DNA of 20,941 nt, taken from contig JBEGMH010000338.1 in assembly GCA_041183125.1 (NCBI GenBank), positions 1 through 20,941 of the forward strand, written 5' to 3'. The notes under the pieces are model-generated. The model saw only the letters and a list, made by a program, of their open reading frames with translations. It searched no databases and had not been told where the DNA came from. This DNA comes from JADJPL01 sp041183125. GTDB lineage: Bacteria; Bacteroidota; Bacteroidia; Chitinophagales; Saprospiraceae. Shown in pieces: positions 15,873 through 20,941 of the stretch. Each line of letters starts with the position of its first letter. Position 1 is the first letter of the stretch. Both the position numbers and the translations under genes were made by a program.

Positions 15873-17210
15873 GTGGAAAAACGTGTAGAAAGCTTCTCGA
15901 AAAAGAATAGAGAGGAAAAAATAGCCTGGCTGGATCGTGCTTTCCTCGCGTCAGGCGGCGACTTGGTGTCGGTGCTGGCAGGCTATCTGCACCCCGATGA
16001 AGAAGTGCAACGGGTACTGAACGGACTGAGCGAAAACACGCTTTGCAATTTCCCCATGCCATACGGGATCGCCCCTAACTTCCTGATCAACGGGCGCTGG
16101 TATGCCGTGCCTATGGTCATCGAGGAGAGTTCTGTAGTGGCAGCGGCCTCCAGCGCGGCCAAGTTCTGGTCCCTGCGGGGAGGCTTTCAGGCACGGGTGC
16201 GCACAACGGTCAAATTGGGGCAGGTACATTTCAGCTATAAAGGGGATAAACGCCGGCTCTTCGCGCTGCAGAAGGAACTTTTTGCCTACCTGCTGGCCGA
16301 CGTTGCCCCCGTTACCGCCAATATGGCGCAACGCGGCGGTGGGGTGCTGGGCATGGAACTGCTGGACTTCACGGATCGGGAACCCAACTACTTCCAACTC
16401 CTGGTGCGCTTCGAAACCTGCGATTCGATGGGGGCCAATTTCATCAACTCCGTGCTGGAGCAGTTTGCAAGGGGATTGCTAGGTTTTATAGACCAATGCC
16501 CGGAGTTCGCCGCAGACCCACCGGAAGTGGATATCATCATGGCTATCTTGTCGAACTTTACCCCGGAGTGCATCGTGCGGGCGGAGGTCTCTTGCCCCGT
16601 GACCGCTCTGGACGGAGCCGATGATGAGATGGACGGCACCGCTTTTGCCGAAAAATTCAGAAAAGCAGTCCGCATCGCAGAAATTGACCCTTACCGGGCA
16701 ACGACACACAACAAAGGAATATTCAACGGGGTAGATGCCGTGGTGCTGGCTACCGGCAACGACTTCCGTGCGGTAGAGGCCTGCGGACATGCCTTCGCGG
16801 CTGCCTCAGGCACCTACCAAAGCCTCAGCCATTGTACGATCGAGGAGGGCGTGTTCCGTTTCTGGATGGATCTCCCCCTGGCACTCGGCACGGTGGGCGG
16901 CCTCACCAAATTACACCCCCTGGCCCGGCTTTCCCTAGAGGTTCTGGGCAACCCCAGCGCATCAGAGCTCATGGAAATCGTGGCGGCTACGGGCTTAGCT
17001 CAAAATTTCGCAGCCCTGCGCTCTCTGGTGACGACCGGGATACAAAAAGGGCACATGAAGATGCACCTGGCCAATATCCTGCACCATCTGGGGGCTTCGG
17101 CAGGCGAGGCGGAGGCAGCGACCGCTTATTTTGAGCACCACGTAGTATCTTTCTCCGGCGTACGGGAATTTTTGCAACACTATCGCCTGGGGCAGACGCC
17201 CGGCTCATAA
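15873..17210 (+). CDS. mvaA: Hydroxymethylglutaryl-CoA reductase, class II
   Basis: 445 residues from GTG 15873. It reduces HMG-CoA to mevalonate (in some bacteria the reverse). The class II catalytic set is in place: Glu84/Glu85 in MVIEESSVVAAAS, Lys281 in RATTHNKGIFNG, Asp297 in ATGNDFRAVE and His394 in GIQKGHMKMHL. The DSMGANFIN segment at 184-192 binds the cofactor. The length exceeds the ~430 of the Pseudomonas mevalonii enzyme by a short insertion. The start is odd: an in-frame ATG-AAG-TAG lies at 15861-15869, one base after the isomerase stop. GTG 15873 is the first usable codon after it. The coding frame is otherwise intact. It follows fni by 13 bp and precedes the kinase by 9 bp. Confidence 0.93.
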   Translation: MEKRVESFSKKNREEKIAWLDRAFLASGGDLVSVLAGYLHPDEEVQRVLNGLSENTLCNFPMPYGIAPNFLINGRWYAVPMVIEESSVVAAASSAAKFWSLRGGFQARVRTTVKLGQVHFSYKGDKRRLFALQKELFAYLLADVAPVTANMAQRGGGVLGMELLDFTDREPNYFQLLVRFETCDSMGANFINSVLEQFARGLLGFIDQCPEFAADPPEVDIIMAILSNFTPECIVRAEVSCPVTALDGADDEMDGTAFAEKFRKAVRIAEIDPYRATTHNKGIFNGVDAVVLATGNDFRAVEACGHAFAAASGTYQSLSHCTIEEGVFRFWMDLPLALGTVGGLTKLHPLARLSLEVLGNPSASELMEIVAATGLAQNFAALRSLVTTGIQKGHMKMHLANILHHLGASAGEAEAATAYFEHHVVSFSGVREFLQHYRLGQTPGS

Positions 17211-17219
17211 AGCAAGCGT

Positions 17220-18197
17220 ATGGCTCCGAACCCGCCCTTGCTGTTGCGCGCCAATGGCAAACTATTGCTCAGTGGCGAATATGCCGTTTTAGACGGGGCG
17301 CTCGCCCTGGCATTGCCCACCCGCTTCGGACAGGCACTCGAGGTGTCGGAAACCCCTGGTGCAGCAGGGTCGCTCCGTTGGGAAAGCATAGACGAACAGG
17401 GCAAGTCCTGGTTCAGCGCTGCTTTTCAGACCGCCGACTGGTCCTGCATAGAAGAAGCTCCCTCTGAAACGGCACGATGGATAGAACGGCTGGGCCGCGC
17501 TATTCAGGCAATGAGACCAGAGTGGTTGCAGGGGACACCCGCCCTGCAGGTGCGTACCCGACTGGATTTTTCCCGCGACTGGGGGCTGGGCAGCAGCTCT
17601 ACCTTGGTGTCTCTTTTGGCACAATGGGCTGGTGTGGACCCCTACGCGTTGCTCGCCGCCAGTTTTGGGGGCTCAGGCTATGATATTGCCTGCGCCCAGG
17701 CTACAGGGCCGCTCCTGTTCCAGCGAAGAGCCGCTGTGCCCGCGTACGTGGAGGTGCCTTTCAACCCTGCCTTTCGGGAGCAGCTCTTTTTTTTATACCT
17801 GGGAAAAAAACAAAACAGCCGCGATGGGATAGCCCGCTACCGCGCATTAGGTGCCGGTACCCGGCAGTTGGTGGACGAAATAAGCGCCCTGACCTGGGGC
17901 CTTGCCACGGCGGTGGAACTCGACCACTTCGAAGCCCTGCTGACCCAGCACGAAGAACGCATCGCCAGCGCGTTGGAGCTTGCGCCTATCGGGGCAGAGC
18001 TGTTTCCCGATTACTGGGGGAAAGTCAAGTCCCTGGGGGCCTGGGGAGGGGATTTTGCCTTGTTGAGCAGCCGGCGCCCGGAAGTGGAAACCCGCAGCTA
18101 TTTTTCGGAAAAAGGCTTCCCCATCCTGATTCCGTACGACGAACTCATCTTAAATCCATACGCAACATGCCTACCCAATGGTACGACGGCCGGATAA
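17220..18197 (+). CDS. GYDIA-family GHMP kinase (mevalonate-pathway kinase)
   Basis: 325 residues from ATG 17220. Motif 1 is NGKLLLSGEYAVLDGALALA, motif 2 is the phosphate loop WGLGSSSTLVSLL (about 120-132), and the family-naming GSGYDIACAQATGP follows. Motif 3, usually GAGGGG, is replaced by LGAWGGDFALL. GHMP kinases phosphorylate small alcohols or acids with ATP. Position between HMG-CoA reductase and isomerase points to mevalonate or phosphomevalonate kinase activity, but the family's own substrate is not proved by sequence. The last 31 bp overlap the next gene, so translation is probably coupled. No decarboxylase or second kinase of the pathway is in the window; these must lie elsewhere. 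Confidence 0.85.
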   Translation: MAPNPPLLLRANGKLLLSGEYAVLDGALALALPTRFGQALEVSETPGAAGSLRWESIDEQGKSWFSAAFQTADWSCIEEAPSETARWIERLGRAIQAMRPEWLQGTPALQVRTRLDFSRDWGLGSSSTLVSLLAQWAGVDPYALLAASFGGSGYDIACAQATGPLLFQRRAAVPAYVEVPFNPAFREQLFFLYLGKKQNSRDGIARYRALGAGTRQLVDEISALTWGLATAVELDHFEALLTQHEERIASALELAPIGAELFPDYWGKVKSLGAWGGDFALLSSRRPEVETRSYFSEKGFPILIPYDELILNPYATCLPNGTTAG

Positions 18198-18910
18198 CCC
18201 GGATAGAAGCTGTCCACGCAGATATCCGCCGCTTTTTCCTGGAAGTCCCGCAGACAGAGCGCTTCGATTTTCAGCCGGGCCAGTTCATCACGATGGACCT
18301 GCCCATCCATGAAAAGCGCCTGCACCGCTGGCGGAGCTACTCGATCGCCAGTGCACCGGATGGCGGTAACGAGATAGAATTGTGCATCGTGCGGTTGGAA
18401 GGTGGACGGGCTACCCGCTACCTGTTCGAAGACGTAGGGGTCGGATCCACCATCCGCTTCAAAGGGCCAGGCGGGACGTTTGTGCTGCCGGAAACGATAG
18501 ACAAAGACATCGTCATGGTGTGTACGGGTACGGGTATAGCTCCTTTCCGAAGTATGTTGCGCCACTTGGCGCGCAGTGGCCAGCCCCACCGCAAGGTACA
18601 TCTCATTTTCGGCACCCGGTTCCGGAGCGGGGTACTGTATGAGGAAGAATGGATGGCACTGCAACGCGAAATGCCTGGCTTCCAATACTCCGTTGCCCTG
18701 TCGCGCGAAGAAGGCCCCCTGGATACACTCCCCTTTGAAGCGCGAAAAGGCTACGTACATGCGTACTACCAGGAGGCTTGGGCTGGCCGCGGGGAATCGG
18801 TGCAGTTCCTGCTCTGCGGGTGGTCTAACATGGTAGATGAGGCTAGGAGCCGCTTGGTGGAAGAGATGGGCTATTCGCCCGCTCAAGTCATCACAGAACT
18901 TTATGGCTAA
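18167..18910 (+). CDS. Ferredoxin-NADP reductase-like FAD/NAD(P)H oxidoreductase
   Basis: 247 residues from ATG 18167 (MPTQWYDGRITRIEAV), which lies inside the kinase gene in another frame. The FAD domain carries RSYSIAS (56-62), which binds flavin, and the phosphate-side GPGGTF (100-105). The NAD(P)H domain has CTGTGIAPFRSML (119-131) and LLCGWSNMVDEA near the C terminus. There is no 2Fe-2S domain and no fused oxygenase, so it is a simple reductase that passes electrons from NAD(P)H to a ferredoxin, flavodoxin or free flavin. In this operon it may supply reduced flavin to the FMN-dependent isomerase; this is inference from context. Confidence 0.9.
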   Translation: MPTQWYDGRITRIEAVHADIRRFFLEVPQTERFDFQPGQFITMDLPIHEKRLHRWRSYSIASAPDGGNEIELCIVRLEGGRATRYLFEDVGVGSTIRFKGPGGTFVLPETIDKDIVMVCTGTGIAPFRSMLRHLARSGQPHRKVHLIFGTRFRSGVLYEEEWMALQREMPGFQYSVALSREEGPLDTLPFEARKGYVHAYYQEAWAGRGESVQFLLCGWSNMVDEARSRLVEEMGYSPAQVITELYG

Positions 18911-18989
18911 CCCAACCATTTGTAGCCCCGGGGCGTTATCCGCTTAATTAACCGATGGTTTATCTTTAAAACATAAAACACGCATTGCC

Positions 18990-19598
18990 ATGGATAGTCC
19001 AATCATCAATAGCCCGGTCATGTTCTACACAGAGGTAACGCCCAATCCGGAGACGATGAAATTCGTCACCAACCGCATCCTCTATCGCGGGACAGCAGAT
19101 TTCCGCGAGCGCGAACTGGCGGAAACCTGGTCCCCTTTGGGTAAGATGTTGTTCGACCTCCCCTACGTGAAAGGGGTGTACATCTGCAACAACTTCGTGA
19201 CGGTAACCAAAGAGTTCAACTACGATTGGAACGAGATCACGCTGGTCATCAAAGAAAAAATCAAGTCCTTTGTAGTGGAAGGCGGCATTGTCCTGCAGGA
19301 AGGTTTCGCAGAGGCGATGGCTGCCCTGGAACCCAAGGAAGGCAGTATAGGCAGTGGGGACGACGCCGAGCTCTCCAAGCGGATCAAAGACCTGATCGAC
19401 ACCTACGTCAAACCTGCTGTGGAATCGGATGGTGGAAATATCGAGTTCAAATCCTTCAACCAGGGCACGGTAACCGTCATCCTGCAGGGATCCTGCAGTG
19501 GCTGTCCTTCCTCTACCGTTACGCTAAAGTCGGGTATCGAGGGCATGTTGCGCAGGATGATCCCCGAAGTACAGGAGGTCGTATCGGAAATGGGGTAA
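18990..19598 (+). CDS. Nfu-type iron-sulfur cluster carrier
   Basis: 202 residues from ATG 18990. The N-terminal domain (YTEVTPNPETMKFVTN to about residue 95) is the Nfu N domain. A charged linker (about 113-130) leads to the C-terminal NifU-like domain with ESDGGNIEFK and the cluster ligands Cys169 and Cys172 (SCSGCPSSTVTLK). Nfu proteins receive [4Fe-4S] clusters from the assembly machinery and deliver them to target apoproteins in the cytoplasm. The gene starts 79 bp after the reductase gene on the same strand. It may be read with that operon or separately; I see no strong promoter or terminator in the gap. Confidence 0.93.
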   Translation: MDSPIINSPVMFYTEVTPNPETMKFVTNRILYRGTADFRERELAETWSPLGKMLFDLPYVKGVYICNNFVTVTKEFNYDWNEITLVIKEKIKSFVVEGGIVLQEGFAEAMAALEPKEGSIGSGDDAELSKRIKDLIDTYVKPAVESDGGNIEFKSFNQGTVTVILQGSCSGCPSSTVTLKSGIEGMLRRMIPEVQEVVSEMG

Positions 19599-19815
19599 AA
19601 AACGGTAGTTTTTGGCCGAAAAAACGCCTCCCCGTTTCCTAAGTCTTTTTTGCCGTTTCTTTTTACAATCGTCCGTTTTCTAAAAACACAAATTCATACA
19701 TAGGTATGTGTTTTAATGGGTAAAGCTTTGTATATGAAAAGCCTATAAATTTTTCATAAGCCCTTGATTGTATTTTAAATAAGAATTTTGAAATGGGCAA
19801 ATCGGGCACATTTGT

Positions 19816-19903
19816 CCTGTCCATCATGTAAAAAGCAAGGGTTTTGTTATTATAAAAAAATACAATAGATAAAAAATCAAACTATTTTAGCGCCTGTCCA
19901 TCA
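19816..19903. repeat. 11-bp direct repeat in the intergenic region
   Basis: CCTGTCCATCA occurs at 19816-19826 and again at 19893-19903, a spacing of 77 bp. The first copy runs into one arm of the CATGTAAAAA inverted repeat. The copies could be binding sites for a regulator or traces of a past duplication. Confidence 0.5.
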
Positions 19904-20093
19904 AAACAAAAAGTGCTAATTTGCCCCTGTTTTTACATGGTTTCCCTCCCTTTGCAGCGGGCAAACCCTGGGCAGCGGAAGTGCTGTACCGGTAGTTAAA
20001 AGGCCACTAATCCCCCACATTCCATACCGATTTCAAATGCTATGCTGTCAAGCGGGGTGTTCCCCCCGGCACCTACGCTTGATTCTGTAGTCT

Positions 20094-20152
20094 TATATTT
20101 GTGCGGACAAGTACGGATCAGGCCTTTTTTTGGGCAAAAATATCTTCCGTAC
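20094..20152 (+). promoter_or_regulatory. Candidate promoter -7 element and leader hairpin of the metalloprotease gene
   Basis: TATATTTG at 20094-20101 is an exact match to TAnnTTTG. No TTTG lies 19-21 nt upstream, so the -33 part is missing. About 10 bp downstream, GTACGGA (20111-20117) pairs with TCCGTAC (20146-20152), so the predicted transcript would begin close to this 7-bp stem. The leader to the start codon at 20399 would be roughly 290 nt. Confidence 0.35.
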
Positions 20153-20398
20153 GAGGTCGTTTTGAAAAATGGACTTGTTGCAGGGGGTAAGCGAAGTGGG
20201 AAACAGGGTATTTTTTGTCCACGTGAAGGCTTTTTCAGCGAATATGGCCTTGCCATGATCGCTCGAAAAGATAGCGCGTGAGCGAAAAAACCTCTTTGGC
20301 TCCCCGTGCTTTCCCCGCAACAAGCCACTGTCATAATCATAACACCAAAACGGGCTGCGGGGTGTGCGCGCTCCAGGCCAAAATGTTTCATTAAAGCC

Positions 20399-20941
20399 AT
20401 GAAAAAAGCATTCTTGTTTTTGTTGGCGCTGGCGGCCTTTCACGCGAAAGGCCAGGTAGGGCTGACACAGGTGGAAAGCAGGGCAGATGCCCAAAAAGCG
20501 GGGCGGCTACAGGTTTTCAAACAGGCAATCTCCAATCGAAACCGGCCCGACTTTCCGCAGGTATCCACTTACGAACTCCTGGAATCCGATCCACGCGTAG
20601 TAGGCCTGCTCCTCGACCAGGAACCCCAGGCTTTTGTCATGGCGCTACCCGGGCCCGACCAGCGCCCGCTCGAACTGGAACTGGAGCGGGTAGAACTGCT
20701 TGCAGACGAATACGTATTGCGCACCAGCGACGATGAGTCCGAACGGGAAGAAAGCGAAGGGGTATTCTACCGGGGCCGGATCAAAGGCGACCCCAACTCG
20801 ATTGCGGCCATCAGTGTTTTTGAAAACGGGATGCAGGCCATGTTCAGTTCTGCGGCTATGGGAGGGGACTACCACGTCGTACCTATGCCCAACAGCGAAG
20901 AAACGTCGTATATGTTGTACGCCGACCGGCACCTGCGCAAT
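20399..20941 (+). CDS. Exported reprolysin-like (M12B-type) metalloprotease, N-terminal part (3' end outside window)
   Basis: The frame is open from ATG 20399-20401 to the window end, 181 codons. The N terminus MKKAFLFLLALAAFHAKGQ is a signal peptide, probably cleaved just before or at the Gln. The remaining residues resemble an M12B/reprolysin propeptide, especially FYRGRIKGDPNSIAAISVF followed by a FSS...YHVVPM segment (about 122-162). In that family the propeptide keeps the zinc protease inactive until cleavage. The catalytic HExxHxxGxxH motif lies beyond the window and is not seen, and neither is any T9SS tail. The call therefore rests on the prodomain alone. In Bacteroidota such proteins often carry a C-terminal secretion tail. 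Confidence 0.65.
   Translation, partial: MKKAFLFLLALAAFHAKGQVGLTQVESRADAQKAGRLQVFKQAISNRNRPDFPQVSTYELLESDPRVVGLLLDQEPQAFVMALPGPDQRPLELELERVELLADEYVLRTSDDESEREESEGVFYRGRIKGDPNSIAAISVFENGMQAMFSSAAMGGDYHVVPMPNSEETSYMLYADRHLRN

Larger units (their letters stand above)
19599..20398. other. 800-bp intergenic region, partly AT-rich, with repeats
   Basis: No convincing gene or RNA gene is seen. The stretch 19680-19930 is strongly AT-rich compared with the flanking genes. It holds a hairpin TATGAAAA/TTTTCATA (19733-19740, 19751-19758) and an 11-bp direct repeat. It also holds an inverted repeat CATGTAAAAA/TTTTTACATG (19825-19834, 19930-19939). A consensus -7 element and a short hairpin lie at 20094-20152. 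Frames on both strands (for example 19996-20400 minus and 20042-20281 plus) have no recognisable motifs. Confidence 0.6.

Noticed and set aside
18098..18919. 273-codon minus-strand open frame opposite the FNR-like gene
   Set aside because: No recognisable domain; the plus strand encodes a clear flavoprotein with all cofactor motifs.
19996..20494. Minus-strand open frames of 133-134 codons before the metalloprotease
   Set aside because: One overlaps the signal peptide region of the plus-strand gene, both are rich in unusual residues and lack motifs, signal peptides or neighbours that would support them.
1..20941. CRISPR array, insertion sequence, integrase or toxin-antitoxin pair
   Set aside because: No regularly spaced repeats, transposase or integrase motifs, or paired small genes of those types were found on either strand.

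Overview
The window looks like a chromosomal segment of a Bacteroidota bacterium, probably from a Saprospiria- or Lewinella-like lineage (the lineage is inference). The evidence is a gingipain-family protein ending in a type IX secretion sorting domain, promoters of the Bacteroidota form TTTG-N20-TAnnTTTG, a rplM-rpsI-rpsB-tsf block next to pyrH, and a mevalonate cluster with a GYDIA-type GHMP kinase. Coding DNA is moderately GC-rich and several intergenic stretches are very AT-rich.

Layout. 1-270 is the 3' end of a glycosyltransferase-like gene. It meets, tail to tail, a very large secreted C25 (gingipain-like) peptidase on the minus strand (267-4949). A rhomboid protease (5169-5858, plus) follows. 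It faces an unannotated remnant of an L-serine ammonia-lyase gene (5861-6360, minus), broken by one amber codon and two frameshifts and lacking its C-terminal half. Next on the minus strand are a small unknown protein, an ECF sigma factor and an HD-domain protein. On the plus strand come an HtrA/DegP protease with a strong terminator and a ComF-type phosphoribosyltransferase.

From 10494 to 14098 lies a minus-strand translation block: rplM, rpsI, rpsB and tsf under one near-consensus promoter, closed by a long intrinsic terminator, then pyrH with its own probable promoter. A small Rieske lipoprotein gene (plus) diverges from it.

From 14807 to 18910 is a tight plus-strand operon for isoprenoid synthesis: type 2 isopentenyl-diphosphate isomerase, class II HMG-CoA reductase, a GYDIA-family GHMP kinase and a ferredoxin-NADP-reductase-like flavoprotein that overlaps the kinase gene by 31 bp. 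A Nfu-type iron-sulfur carrier gene follows. An 800-bp, partly AT-rich, repeat-containing gap precedes the start of an exported M12B-like metalloprotease that runs off the window.

No new defence system, mobile element, CRISPR array or RNA gene was recognised. The observations most worth a second look are the serine ammonia-lyase pseudogene, the odd start of the HMG-CoA reductase gene, the possible coupling of the flavoprotein to the flavin-dependent isomerase, and the structured intergenic regions at 8069-8161 and 19600-20398.
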